Assembly (NCBI RefSeq): GCF_001457475.1
Contig: NZ_LN831029.1
Coordinates: 4,588,001 to 4,652,000, forward strand
Origin: Achromobacter xylosoxidans
GTDB lineage: Bacteria > Pseudomonadota > Gammaproteobacteria > Burkholderiales > Burkholderiaceae_B
Length of the DNA stretch: 64,000 bases
Direction: 5' to 3'
Shown: piece after piece, positions 49,679-58,726 of the stretch
Layout: every line of letters begins with the position of its first letter
Position numbering within the stretch: the stretch's first letter is position 1
Translations under genes and position numbers: made by a program
The notes under the pieces: generated by a model
What the model saw: only the letters and a program-made list of their open reading frames with translations
The model's database searches: none
What the model was told of the DNA's origin: nothing

Positions 49679-52393
49679 TCAGGCGGCGGAAGCGCCGCGG
49701 GCGGGCGACGGCGGCAACAAGGTCCCGACGGTGGCCAGCAACTCGTTGGGATCGACCGGCTTGGCCAGGTGGACCTGGAATCCCGCCAGCAGGCTGCGCA
49801 ACCGGTAATCGGGACTGGCGTGGCCGGACAGCGCGATGGCGGGCAGGCGATGCGCCAGCGCCGCGCCGCGCTCGGCTTCGAGCGCGCGGATGCGGTCGAT
49901 CACTTCATAGCCATCGATATCGCCGAGCGACAGGTCGCAGATCAGCACCTGCGGCCAGCGCGCCGCCGGCAGGGCTTCGAGCGCGGCCAGCACCTGCTGG
50001 CCGTCGGCGTACTGCGCGACGCGCGCGCCCTGCTCGCGCAGGATCTCGGCGACCATCTCGCGCGCTTCGGGCTGGTCGTCGACAAGCACCACCGCCACGC
50101 CGTGCAGATCGGGCAGGTTCATGTCGGTGCGCAACGCGGCCGGCTCCACCGCGCGCACCGGGAAATCCACCGAATACGCCTGGCCGCCGTCGTTCGCGGG
50201 CGCGCCGTGGAACGCGCCGCCCTGGCGTTGCGCCTGCGCCGCCAACTGCGCCGGATCGATCGCCACCGCCGCCCGCAGCGCGTCGGTTGGATTCAGGTGA
50301 AAGTCAGCATCGGACAGCGCCGGGTCGCGGTCCGGTTCGCCGCGCCCGTCCGTCACCGTCAAGCGGGTCAGCGGCCCTTCGCGGTGCAGGCGGATGCCCA
50401 CGCGCCCGCCCGGCGGCGTGACCGCGATGGCGTGCAGGCACAGGCTCCACACCAGTTGCTGCAGCTCGCTGGGGTCGCCGGTGATGCGCGCGGCCTCGCC
50501 GCCGATCTGCGTGTACAGGTTGACGCCTTTTTCCTGCGCGGCCTCGCGCGAGGCGTCCAACACGCCGGCGACCACGGCGACCAGATTGACCGGCTGCCGC
50601 GTCGAACGCCCCTGCGCTTCTTCCAGGGCCGATTGCTGGCGCTGCAAGGCCCACATCTGCGCGTACATGCCCTGCCTGGCCAACAGCTCCTCGTGCCTGC
50701 CCTGCTCGACGATGCGGCCGTGGTCCAGCACCAGGATGTTGTGCGCGTGCACGATGGTCGACAGGCGGTGCGCGATGATCAGCGTGGTGCGGCCCGTGGA
50801 GATGCGCTGCAGTTCCGCCTGGATCGCGCGCTCGGTGCGCGTATCCAACGCCGAGGTGGCTTCGTCGAATACCATGATCGCGGGATTCTTCAGGATGGCC
50901 CGCGCGATCGCGATGCGCTGGCGTTCGCCGCCCGACAGCTTGACGCCGCGTTCGCCCACCGGCGTGTCGTAGCCGGCCGGCAGGCTTTCGATGAATTCGT
51001 GCACGCGCGCGCCCCGCGCCGCCTGGACCACCTGGTCGGACGTGGCGCCGGGCTTGCTGTAGGCGATGTTGTAGGCGATCGTTTCGTTGAACAACAACGT
51101 ATCCTGCGGCACGATTCCCAATGCGCGGCGGATGCTGCGCACATTGACCGCGCGCAGGTCTTGGCCGTTGATCGACACGCGGCCGCTGTCCACGTCATAG
51201 AAGCGGAACAACAGGCGCGCCAGGGTCGACTTGCCCGAGCCGCTGCCCCCCACCACCGCCAGCGTGGTGCCAGCGGGCACCGAGAAATCGATGTTCCACA
51301 GGATCTGCCGGCCCGGCTCGTAGCCGAAGCCGACGTTTTCGAAACGAATGTCCCCGCCCCCGGGTTCCAGGGACGGCAAGGCCGGATCATCGCCGGTCTC
51401 GACCGGCTGGCGCAGCAGGTCGCAGACGCGCTCCGCATTGACGAACGCCTCCTTGGCCTGGCGAAAGACCAGGCCCAGCGTGTTCAAGGGCAGGCAGATC
51501 TGGATAATGTAGGCATTGACCAGCACCAGGTCGCCGACCGTCATCTGGCCGCCCACCACCTGTTGGCCGGCCAGCACCATCACCGCCGCCACGCCGCAGG
51601 CGATGATGCCACTCTGCCCTACGTGCAGCCGCGACAGCGAGCGCTGGTTGCGCACGCCCACCTGGGCCCAGTCGCCCAGCACGCCGCCCAAGCGCTCGGC
51701 CTCCAGCCCTTCATTGGCATTGAGCTTGACCGCCTCGTAATTCAGCAGGCTGTCGACCATGCGGCCGCTGGCCCTGGAGTCCAGTTCGTTCAGACGCCGC
51801 TGATAGGCCATGCGCTTGCGCACCAGCACGCGGGTGTAGGCGGAATAGGCCGTGAAGGTGACCAGCACGATGAGCGCGAACCAGGCGCTGTAGCCCATCA
51901 CCAGGATCAGCACCACCGACACGATCTCCACCAAGGTCGGCAACAGCGTGAACAGGCCGGTTCCCAGCAGGAAACCGACACCGGTGGTGCCGCGCTCGAC
52001 GTCCCGCGCCAGCGCGCCGGTCTGGCGCGCGCCATGAAAGCGCGATCCCAGCCTTTGCAGCCGGGAAAAGACCGACACGGTGAAATCGGCGACCGTCCGC
52101 TGCACGACCTGGGAGAACACCACGTCGCGCAGTTCCGTGAATACGCTGCCGCCAAAGCGCACCAGGGCATACCCCAGCAGCAGGAATACCGGCAGCGTCA
52201 GCAGGCCGGGCGCGCTCAAGGTGTCGACGATGTGCTTGAGCAGCACGGGCACCAGCACCATCAGCAGCTTGGCGGCGACCAGCAGCGCCAGCGCGGCGGC
52301 CGTGCGTCCCCGGTACTTCCACAGGGCTTGCAGAATCGTGCGCGTCACCGCGTTGCGCGCTTCGCGGGCGTTTTTCGTGTCGGATCCGTTCAT
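49679..52393 (-). CDS. ABC exporter (Atm1-like) fused to degenerate HATPase and receiver domain
   Basis: 904 residues. Residues ~15-320: six-TM exporter core with the Atm1-like DSLLNYEAVKLNANE motif. Residues ~360-600: ABC ATPase with GGSGSGKST Walker A, LSGGERQRIAIARA signature and IMVFDEATSALD Walker B, all intact. Residues ~620-760: a histidine-kinase ATPase-like stretch (NLVAVVAGVLDASREAAQEK, GDPSELQQLVWSL, TPPGGRVGI, LTVTDGRG) with no H-box and no N-box Asn (NLLxNA replaced by SLCLHA). Residues ~775-900: a receiver domain with VDDQPEA, phospho-acceptor LICDLSLGDIDGYE, ALSGHA and LAKPVD all conserved. So the exporter appears regulated by phosphorylation from an outside kinase. An ABC-HK-REC fusion is unusual; the cargo is unknown. 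Confidence 0.9.
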   Translation of the reverse strand: MNGSDTKNAREARNAVTRTILQALWKYRGRTAAALALLVAAKLLMVLVPVLLKHIVDTLSAPGLLTLPVFLLLGYALVRFGGSVFTELRDVVFSQVVQRTVADFTVSVFSRLQRLGSRFHGARQTGALARDVERGTTGVGFLLGTGLFTLLPTLVEIVSVVLILVMGYSAWFALIVLVTFTAYSAYTRVLVRKRMAYQRRLNELDSRASGRMVDSLLNYEAVKLNANEGLEAERLGGVLGDWAQVGVRNQRSLSRLHVGQSGIIACGVAAVMVLAGQQVVGGQMTVGDLVLVNAYIIQICLPLNTLGLVFRQAKEAFVNAERVCDLLRQPVETGDDPALPSLEPGGGDIRFENVGFGYEPGRQILWNIDFSVPAGTTLAVVGGSGSGKSTLARLLFRFYDVDSGRVSINGQDLRAVNVRSIRRALGIVPQDTLLFNETIAYNIAYSKPGATSDQVVQAARGARVHEFIESLPAGYDTPVGERGVKLSGGERQRIAIARAILKNPAIMVFDEATSALDTRTERAIQAELQRISTGRTTLIIAHRLSTIVHAHNILVLDHGRIVEQGRHEELLARQGMYAQMWALQRQQSALEEAQGRSTRQPVNLVAVVAGVLDASREAAQEKGVNLYTQIGGEAARITGDPSELQQLVWSLCLHAIAVTPPGGRVGIRLHREGPLTRLTVTDGRGEPDRDPALSDADFHLNPTDALRAAVAIDPAQLAAQAQRQGGAFHGAPANDGGQAYSVDFPVRAVEPAALRTDMNLPDLHGVAVVLVDDQPEAREMVAEILREQGARVAQYADGQQVLAALEALPAARWPQVLICDLSLGDIDGYEVIDRIRALEAERGAALAHRLPAIALSGHASPDYRLRSLLAGFQVHLAKPVDPNELLATVGTLLPPSPARGASAA

Positions 52394-52481
52394 GGCCAGG
52401 CCTCCTCGCCGGTGAGCGGGCGTGGCCAGCAACCCGCGTTCCGCGCCGGCGGCGCCCGGCCTGCGCGCGCCGACCTTGCCC

Positions 52482-52516
52482 GCCCGCGTGCCGCCCAGGA
52501 CGGGCGGCACGCGGGC
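52482..52516. terminator. 15-bp perfect GC hairpin
   Basis: GCCCGCGTGCCGCCC and GGGCGGCACGCGGGC pair without mismatch over 15 bp around a 5-nt loop, 7 bp after the stop of the 159-aa gene. It separates that set from the ABC fusion 90 bp downstream. No T-tract, but stem strength favours termination. Confidence 0.55.
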
Positions 52517-52523
52517 CTGGATG

Positions 52524-53003
52524 TCAGCCGCGCAGGGCGGCTTCCCGCCGTCCGCGCACGACGGCCTTGAACAGATGCGCCACCGCGGCCGCGAAGGCCT
52601 CGTCGAACCAGGGATTGGCGCCGCTCACCGCCACCACGATGCCGTCGATGCAGACGCTGCCCCATACCGTGGAATCCTTGGCCTGCAGCAAGTGCGGGCG
52701 CGCCACGATGACCTCGTGGCTGGACAGGCCGGTGCGCCAGCTCAGGCGGGCCTTGCCGCGGGCGAACGCGCCATAGTCGGCATCCCAGCGCTGTGGATCG
52801 CCCACGCTTTCCTCGTACAGGATGGCGCTGGGAAAATCGCATTCGCCCGGCCTGGCCAGCGGATTCATGACGACCACGTGCAGAAAGCCGCTTTCGCCGA
52901 CGCGGGTGTCGGCGCGCGCGGCCTCCAGCATGGGCAGGGCCAGCCGCACGGCCTGGGCGGCCGCATCGCGTTCCCAATAAGCGGCCAGGGGCAGGGATTT
53001 CAT
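52524..53003 (-). CDS. GlcG/HbpS-like protein
   Basis: 159 residues, no signal peptide. Two segments recall the GlcG/HbpS fold: ARGKARLSWRTGLSS (a 'xxKAxTAxxxxxxS'-like helix) and GSVCIDGIVVAVSGANPWFDEAFAAAVA (a G-x-D-G-x-V-V-A-V-S-G strand-turn). That is a tentative fold assignment; HbpS binds heme and senses redox stress, and GlcG is unassigned. It lies last in the PIG-L/GT2/this unit, AAGGAG RBS, 28 bp after the GT2 stop. Confidence 0.6.
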   Translation of the reverse strand: MKSLPLAAYWERDAAAQAVRLALPMLEAARADTRVGESGFLHVVVMNPLARPGECDFPSAILYEESVGDPQRWDADYGAFARGKARLSWRTGLSSHEVIVARPHLLQAKDSTVWGSVCIDGIVVAVSGANPWFDEAFAAAVAHLFKAVVRGRREAALRG

Positions 53004-53031
53004 GGTGTTCTCCTTGTCGATGAAAGGACCT

Positions 53032-53919
53032 TCAATGACGGACGTCGTCGCGCCAGACGCGCCGCAACGCGTGGCACAGCTCGGGCGGCACCGGGCGGCG
53101 ATGACGCCGGACCCAGCGCCATTGCGCCAGCGCGTCGGCGCAGGCGCGGGTACGGGGCCGCCAGCCGGGCAAGGCGCGCAGCACCGCCCAGCTGCGGGCC
53201 AGCGCCAGACCGATGGGCAGGCGCAGCCATGCCGTCCACAGGGCATTGCGCGCCAGCAGGCGGCGCCGTTGCGGCGCATCGCGCTGCGCGGACGGCCAAT
53301 GGTGGGTCTGCACGGCCGGCGCGTAGGCAATGCGCCCACCCTCGGCACGGATGTCCAGCGCCAGCAGCGCTTCCTCGCCGCCGATGAAGAAACGCGGCCA
53401 GTAGCCGCCCGCGCGCCGGAAGGCGTCGACCCGCATGACGCAGGCGCCAGCCATGAAGCCGACCAGCTCCGGCCCGACGCCGGCCAGCGGCGGCAAGGGA
53501 CTGCGCGCCATTGCCGCGCAGGCCGGATCCAGCCGCGCCTCGGGACCAACCCGCACCTGCGCATTGAGCACCGCGAGCGATTCATGCCGGTCGAGGATAT
53601 CGGCCGCGCGCGCCAGCGCCTCCGGCGCCCACCAGGTGTCGTCGTCGCAGAACGCGACATAGGGCGTGGTCACGCGCGCCACGCCCAGGTTGCGGCCGGC
53701 CGCCCCCAGGTTGGCGCCGGCCCGCAGCACCTGCGCCTGGGGAAACTCGCGCTCGATGGCATCGGCGCTGCCATCCTCGCTGCCGTTGTCCACCACGATG
53801 ATGGCGTAACGGCGTGGCAACGAGACCAGCCGCTCCAGCGTGCGGCGAAGCTCCTCGCGCCGGTTGCGGGTCAGCACCACGATGGCGATGCGCGGGTCCG
53901 GGAGCGCCACGGCGGTCAT
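53032..53919 (-). CDS. GT2 glycosyltransferase (rhamnosyl/galactosyl type)
   Basis: 295 residues. IAIVVLTRNRREELRRTLERL, VDNGSEDGSADAIEREF, GAAGRNLGVARVTTPYVAFCDDDTW (DDD) and FIGGEEALLALDI (EE acceptor motif) give a GT-A GT2 enzyme. C-terminal basic tail. Overlaps PIG-L stop by ATGA, so the two are coupled. Donor not known. Confidence 0.87.
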   Translation of the reverse strand: MTAVALPDPRIAIVVLTRNRREELRRTLERLVSLPRRYAIIVVDNGSEDGSADAIEREFPQAQVLRAGANLGAAGRNLGVARVTTPYVAFCDDDTWWAPEALARAADILDRHESLAVLNAQVRVGPEARLDPACAAMARSPLPPLAGVGPELVGFMAGACVMRVDAFRRAGGYWPRFFIGGEEALLALDIRAEGGRIAYAPAVQTHHWPSAQRDAPQRRRLLARNALWTAWLRLPIGLALARSWAVLRALPGWRPRTRACADALAQWRWVRRHRRPVPPELCHALRRVWRDDVRH

Positions 53920-54626
53920 CCGTCCACCAGGTGCCAGTAGCGTTCCTCGCGGCCCAGGTCGGCCGGCGCGCGTTGCAGACCCTTGAGCTGTGAGGCGTAC
54001 GCCGCCACCGCCCGGGGCTTGGCGCGCGTATCCAGCGCGAAGTCGGCCGGCGCGGCGATCACGCCCCGGCCATGCAGCCGCGCGAAACGCGCCTGGACGA
54101 TGCCCGGCAGGCAACGGTACGGCACGTCCTCGTAGGCCAGCCAGGCCGGCCCGCGCCAGGCATCGCGCACCATCAACCCCGCATCGCTGACGCGGACGTG
54201 GTCGGCATGCAGCAGGCCAAGCGGAATCGCCACCGCGTCCGGCCGCAGCTCGGCCAACGTGCGCATCAACGCCTCGGTCAGCGCCGGCAGGCAGGCGTCG
54301 GCGCACGCGGCGTACTGGCTGTCGAGAAATCCCAGGGCCCGGCCGCGGCCGCGCACCAGGGCCATGGCCCTGGCATCTTCCCGCCGCCGTTCCCGCATCG
54401 CCTCGGCCGCGCTGCCGAAGCCGCAACGGCGGTCCCAATCCGTCAGCACATGCGCGGCGTCCGGCATGCCGGTGTAGACGGTCACCACCGTGCTGCCCGG
54501 CCGCGCGCCCAACAGCGCGCCGCAGCTCAGCACGGCGTCGTCCAGGTGGGGCGACACGACCACGATGCGGGGCATCGATGGCAGGATTTCGCGCGCGGCG
54601 GCGGCGGGGGAATATGAAGCCGGCAT
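53916..54626 (-). CDS. PIG-L family N-deacetylase
   Basis: 236 residues. Zinc and catalytic motif SPHLDDAVLSCGALL (PHxDD) and C-terminal HADHVRVSDAGLMVRDA (H-x2-H). The family deacetylates N-acetylglucosaminyl or related lipids (MshB, BshB, LmbE-like). Adjacent GT2 overlaps by ATGA, so the pair may build a deacetylated amino-sugar conjugate. Divergent from the MscS gene; start at 54626 because the frame upstream is non-coding. Confidence 0.87.
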   Translation of the reverse strand: MPASYSPAAAAREILPSMPRIVVVSPHLDDAVLSCGALLGARPGSTVVTVYTGMPDAAHVLTDWDRRCGFGSAAEAMRERRREDARAMALVRGRGRALGFLDSQYAACADACLPALTEALMRTLAELRPDAVAIPLGLLHADHVRVSDAGLMVRDAWRGPAWLAYEDVPYRCLPGIVQARFARLHGRGVIAAPADFALDTRAKPRAVAAYASQLKGLQRAPADLGREERYWHLVDG

Positions 54627-54742
54627 GTTCAAGCCATTCCTGTCGATCTGACTGAGCGCCACAGCAACTCCCGTGCCTCGCCCGGCGCCAGCGGCGGCAC
54701 GGCATTTGCTGCCCGCCGGCATTCACGCATGAAGGAGACGAT

Positions 54743-55834
54743 ATGCTGACGTCCTGGTTTTCCGGCGCGCCCGCCGACCATCCCATTGCCCTGTGGCTCG
54801 CCGCCGTGGCGCTGGGAGTCGCGCTGTTCCTGGCGCTGACGCTGGTGTTGCGGCTGGCACGGTCGCGCCTGGAGCGGCTGGCCCAGCCGGCCGGCCATGG
54901 CGCCGCCGGCGCGGCGGCGCGCGTGCTGCGGCGGACCAGCTGGCTGATCCTGGCGCTGGCCTCGCTGCTGGTCGCCGCCGACCTGACCGGCGCGCCCTTT
55001 CCCGGGCGCTCGGGCGCGGGCCACCTGTGGTTCGTCCTGGTGGCGCTGCAACTGGCGCTGTGGCTCGACCGCGGCATCGAGGTCGGCCTGACCCATGCGG
55101 TGGCCGCGCGCGGACGGGCCGGGTCGATCACCGCCACGCTGCTCTCGTTCCTGTTGCGGGCGCTGGTCTGGGTGATCGTGCTGCTGGCCATGCTCGACAA
55201 TGTCGGCGTCAACATCACCGCGCTGGTCGCCAGCCTGGGCATCGGCGGCGTGGCGGTGGCCCTCGCGGTCCAGACCATCCTCAGCGATCTGTTCGCATCG
55301 ATTTCCATCGGCCTGGACAAGCCCTTCGAGGCGGGCGACTTCATCGTCTTCGGCACGGTGGCCGGCAGCATCGAACACGTCGGCCTGAAGACCACGCGGA
55401 TCCGCAGCCTGGGCGGCGAACAGATCGTCTGCTCGAACACCGAACTGCTCAAGCAGACGATCCAGAACTACAAACGCATGCAGCAGCGGCGCATCGTCTT
55501 TTCGATCCGGGTGACGTATCGCACCCCGGTCGACCAGGTGGCGGCCGTGCCCGGCATCATCCGCGCCCAGATCGAACGGCAGCCCGACACCCGCTTCGAT
55601 CGCGCGCACCTGGCGCGGATGGCCGAGAGCGCGCTGGAATTCGAGGCGGTCTACTACGTGATGAGCGCCGACTACAACCGCTACATGGACCTGCAACAGG
55701 CCATCTACCTGGGCGTCATGCGCGACCTGCAGGCCGCCGGCATCGCGCTGGCGCTGCCGGAGAGCATCCTGCACCTGGCGCGTCGCCCCCCGCCCGGCGG
55801 CGACGAGCGTCGCGCCGACGCGGGGCCGGCTTGA
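54743..55834 (+). CDS. MscS-family mechanosensitive channel
   Basis: 363 residues. Four to five N-terminal TM segments, then the pore helix GVNITALVASLGIGGVAVALAVQTILSD (Gly/Ala-rich, MscS TM3), the beta-domain LFASISIGLDKPFEAGDFIVFG and an alpha/beta C-terminal vestibule. AAGGAGACG RBS. Opens on membrane tension to release osmolytes; it fits the stress setting. Divergent from PIG-L. Confidence 0.92.
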   Translation: MLTSWFSGAPADHPIALWLAAVALGVALFLALTLVLRLARSRLERLAQPAGHGAAGAAARVLRRTSWLILALASLLVAADLTGAPFPGRSGAGHLWFVLVALQLALWLDRGIEVGLTHAVAARGRAGSITATLLSFLLRALVWVIVLLAMLDNVGVNITALVASLGIGGVAVALAVQTILSDLFASISIGLDKPFEAGDFIVFGTVAGSIEHVGLKTTRIRSLGGEQIVCSNTELLKQTIQNYKRMQQRRIVFSIRVTYRTPVDQVAAVPGIIRAQIERQPDTRFDRAHLARMAESALEFEAVYYVMSADYNRYMDLQQAIYLGVMRDLQAAGIALALPESILHLARRPPPGGDERRADAGPA

Positions 55835-55852
55835 TCAACGGGTATCGGTCGT

Positions 55853-56239
55853 TCAACGGGTATCGGTCGTGCCGCCCGAGCCGGCCGACGCGCCCGAGCC
55901 GGGCATGCCGCCCTGGCCGGTCGACCCGGTGCCGCCCTGGCTGCGCGGCGCGCCGCGGCTGTCCGAACCGCCTTCGCCGCCGAGCCGCTCGGCCGGCCGG
56001 TCTTCCTTGGCCGGCCGGGGCTCGCCCTGCGGCGGCTCGTGCCGGGCGCCGGCCCCGGGCTGGGTTTGCCGCGATGGCGCTTGCGCCGGCGGCCGTGGTT
56101 CGCCCTTATGCTTGCTGGCGTCGGGCGTGGCGGCGGGCGGCGCAGCGCCGCCGTTGGATTGCCCGGCCTGCGCCAGGGCCGGGCCGACAGCCAGCGTGTT
56201 GAGGGCAATCGCGGCAGCGATGATCAGTGTGGTCTTCAT
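55853..56239 (-). CDS. Secreted Pro/Gly/Ser-rich small protein
   Basis: 128 residues. Signal peptide MKTTLIIAAAIALNTLAVGP...ALAQA followed by ~100 residues of low complexity (Pro, Gly, Ser, Arg, Glu) ending TTDTR. Same design as 38554-38931. The start overlaps the Pgi-like stop by ATGA. Convergent with mscS. Role unknown. Confidence 0.6.
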   Translation of the reverse strand: MKTTLIIAAAIALNTLAVGPALAQAGQSNGGAAPPAATPDASKHKGEPRPPAQAPSRQTQPGAGARHEPPQGEPRPAKEDRPAERLGGEGGSDSRGAPRSQGGTGSTGQGGMPGSGASAGSGGTTDTR

Positions 56240-58155
56240 GGAATCTCTCCGATAGCGGTCGCCGCGCCCGGCATGGGCGCGGTGTGGGATTGCGCGTGGC
56301 GGGCGCGCGCTTCTGCCTGGACGGCGCCGGGCGCAAGCGGCGGCGGCAGCGTGGCGGGCGCCAATGCCCTGCGCAACAGCGTGTCCAGCTGCGCCAGCCC
56401 GGCGTCGAGGTCGCCCTGGATATGCACGCGCAGGCACGGGCGGCCGCGCGCCATCAGCTCCTCCATGTCCCCCAGCGCCTGCGCGGCCTGGGTTGCGCCG
56501 AAGCCGGCCGGATAGCCGGGCGCGGCCAGTTCGCGCGGCGCGTCCGCGGTGATGAACAGGAATCGTCCGCAGGCCGTGCCGCCCTTGTGCAACTGGCCGC
56601 AGGAATGCAGATAGCGGGGGCCGAAGCCACCCAGCGTGGCGACGCCGGTCCCGCGTCCGATGCAGTCGCGCGCGGACGCCAGCCACCTTTCGCAGGCCGG
56701 TCCGCGCGGCAGATAGGCCAGCAGCGCCATGTACCCGCCCGCCCGGGCCGGCGCGGCGTGCGCCGCCAGCAATGCCGCCGCGGATGCGGCGGTGGCGGTG
56801 GCGGTCTTGCCATGGAAGGCCAGCGCGCCCTCCACGAGCAACGGTTCATCCGCCTGCGCGGCGACGGCCCCGCCGCCTGCCAGCGCCCGGGTGCGCGCCT
56901 TGCTCGCCTCGACGTCGGGCTGGTCGAAAGGGTTGACCCCGAGGACCGCCGCGGCGACGGCGGTGGCCACCTGCCAGCGGAAAAACTCCTGTCCGATCGC
57001 CAACCCCGCGCCGCTGGTGCAGGTCAGCACCGGGTGGCCGGCGGCCGCAAGTTCACTCGCGTGCGCCGCCAGCTCGGCGTCCGGCGCCTGCGCGCTGGCC
57101 AGATGCACGAAAAGGCGGTCGCGGCGGTATGCCGCGGGCTGGCAACGGGGCTCGTCCGCGACCGGGATCAGGCCCTTGCCATCCTTGCCGGTGGACTCGG
57201 CCAGCAACTGTTCGAGCCAGCATCCCAGCGGCCGCAGCCCCGGGGCCGCCAGCAACGTGACCTTGTCATGGCCGGCCAGCGCGGCCTCGCCCAGCAGCGC
57301 GCCCAGCACCAGCCCCGGATTGCGATGCAGCGCCACCTGCGCCGAGCAGGCCCGCAGCATGGGCTGCATGGCCCGCAGCAGCGCGGCGGGATCGTGGCCG
57401 AGCAATGCCGCGGCCACCAGCCCGAACGGCGACAGCACCGAATAGCGGCCGCCCACCGTCGGCTCGCCCTCGAACACGGCGGCGTAGCCGTCGCGCAGCG
57501 CGCGCGCCTGCAGCGGCGTGCCGGGGTCGGTGATGGCGACGAAGCGGCGGCCGGCCTCGCGCCGTCCCAGCAGCGCGGCCACGCGCTGCTGGAAATACGC
57601 GGCCAGCATGCCGGATTCCAGCGTGGCGCCCGACTTGCTGGCCACGACGAAGAGCGTGCGGGTCAGGTCCAGGCGGGCTTCGAGGGCCAGGATCTGCGCC
57701 ACGTCGGTCGAATCCAGAACGTGCAGGCGCAAGCCGCCCGCGGCCACGCCCAGGATGTGGGCCAGCGCTTCGGCCCCGAGGGTTGCGCCCCCCATGCCCA
57801 GCAACACCGCGTCGGCGTGGCCCGCCACGCACAGCCGGCGGCAGATGGCGGCCAGGCGCGCCGGCCGGGCCGGACCCGCGCCCGGCCGCAGCCAGCCCAG
57901 CCACCGGTCTTCATCGGCGCCGGTCCACAGCGTCGCATCGCGGGCCCACAGCCGCTGCACCCAGGCTTCGCGGTGCGCCAGCGCCAGGCGCTGGTCCAGG
58001 CGCTCGGCCAGGGCCGGCGGCAGCGCCGAGGCAAAACCATTCAGGGCGGTGCGCGGCCGTCGGCCAGCGGCGGGCGGATGGGCGGCGTCCGCGGGCAGGC
58101 GCAAGCGGCGTCCGCGGATCGCCGGGGAAAAAGAGGATGGCACATACATGTCCAT
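56236..58155 (-). CDS. Glucose-6-phosphate isomerase-like SIS-domain protein
   Basis: About 639 residues from ATG 58155 (AGGAA RBS); a Met at 58191 would add 12. Two SIS domains: LLGMGGATLGAEALAHIL, VVASKSGATLESGMLAAYF (SKSGTTxE with Thr to Ala), ITDPGTPL, GGRYSVLSPFGL, ESTGKDGKGLIPVADEP and GQEFFRWQVATAVAAAVLGVNPFDQPDV. It is like the Pgi half of bifunctional transaldolase/Pgi enzymes, so interconversion of glucose- and fructose-6-phosphate is likely. An ~85-residue N-terminal extension is unusual. A duplicate Pgi near stress/glycan genes suggests a dedicated role. Confidence 0.8.
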   Translation of the reverse strand: MDMYVPSSFSPAIRGRRLRLPADAAHPPAAGRRPRTALNGFASALPPALAERLDQRLALAHREAWVQRLWARDATLWTGADEDRWLGWLRPGAGPARPARLAAICRRLCVAGHADAVLLGMGGATLGAEALAHILGVAAGGLRLHVLDSTDVAQILALEARLDLTRTLFVVASKSGATLESGMLAAYFQQRVAALLGRREAGRRFVAITDPGTPLQARALRDGYAAVFEGEPTVGGRYSVLSPFGLVAAALLGHDPAALLRAMQPMLRACSAQVALHRNPGLVLGALLGEAALAGHDKVTLLAAPGLRPLGCWLEQLLAESTGKDGKGLIPVADEPRCQPAAYRRDRLFVHLASAQAPDAELAAHASELAAAGHPVLTCTSGAGLAIGQEFFRWQVATAVAAAVLGVNPFDQPDVEASKARTRALAGGGAVAAQADEPLLVEGALAFHGKTATATAASAAALLAAHAAPARAGGYMALLAYLPRGPACERWLASARDCIGRGTGVATLGGFGPRYLHSCGQLHKGGTACGRFLFITADAPRELAAPGYPAGFGATQAAQALGDMEELMARGRPCLRVHIQGDLDAGLAQLDTLLRRALAPATLPPPLAPGAVQAEARARHAQSHTAPMPGAATAIGEIP

Positions 58156-58163
58156 GGGGGTTC

Positions 58164-58418
58164 CTAGAGCGAGCGCCAGCTGCGCACCCATATCTGTTGT
58201 TCGGGACCCGTATCGCCAAGGCGGTCGATGCCCGGGGTCTGCTGCGGGTCGACGCCCGGCATGGGATTGGGAAGGCCGTCCGGCGGCCAGCGCTCGTGCC
58301 GATCCGGTTCGCGCTTGCGCGCCGGCGGATCGGGCAGCTCCGCCGGCGACTGGTCCGGCGGCCCCGGCCGGTTGCGGCCGGGCATATTGGCGTCTCGGGG
58401 ATCGGGTGTGGTGGCCAT
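58164..58418 (-). CDS. Small disordered Pro/Asp/Arg-rich protein
   Basis: 84 residues starting MATTPDPRDANMPGRNRPGP, with GGGAG upstream. Similar in style and in the D-P-R-x-R-P motifs to the 69-aa protein at 13142, and to other disordered proteins of the window. It lies 8 bp before the Pgi-like gene, so it is co-transcribed with it. Confidence 0.6.
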   Translation of the reverse strand: MATTPDPRDANMPGRNRPGPPDQSPAELPDPPARKREPDRHERWPPDGLPNPMPGVDPQQTPGIDRLGDTGPEQQIWVRSWRSL

Positions 58419-58437
58419 GACAGTCTCCCGGTATGCG

Positions 58438-58560
58438 TCAGGGCTTGGCGGCGCTGGCGGCGCGGGCCATCTTCGGCAGGGCGCGGGTCAGTTGCTTCTC
58501 GGCGCTGTAGATATCGGACAATTCGTGGATGAACAGATCCTGCAAGGTCTTCTGCGTCAT
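58438..58560 (-). pseudogene. Truncated YciE/DUF892 ferritin-like gene
   Basis: A 40-codon ORF starting at ATG 58560 with AGGAGTC upstream; it begins MTQKTLQDLFIHELSDIYSA and goes on EKQLTRALPKMARAASAAKP before TGA. This is the exact N-terminus of YciE-like DUF892 proteins (~165 aa, ferritin-like, stress-linked), cut off where 'ASSPELKQAFEEH' normally follows. The remaining three quarters are absent downstream, so the gene was deleted, or it survives as a short peptide. It is too short for most ORF callers. Confidence 0.7.
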
Positions 58561-58726
58561 TGCTGACTCCTGTGGGGGGTGAAGTGCGTGAGGTTGAAGT
58601 GCGTGCGGTGGATGCGCGGGCCAGGTGGCGCCCGCCGCGCGCTACTCAGCAACCGCCGTGCCGCCCCCCCGCGCATTCCGCCTGGCGCGGTCCGGCGCCG
58701 ACAGCCGGCCCGCGGTTGCGGCGGCT

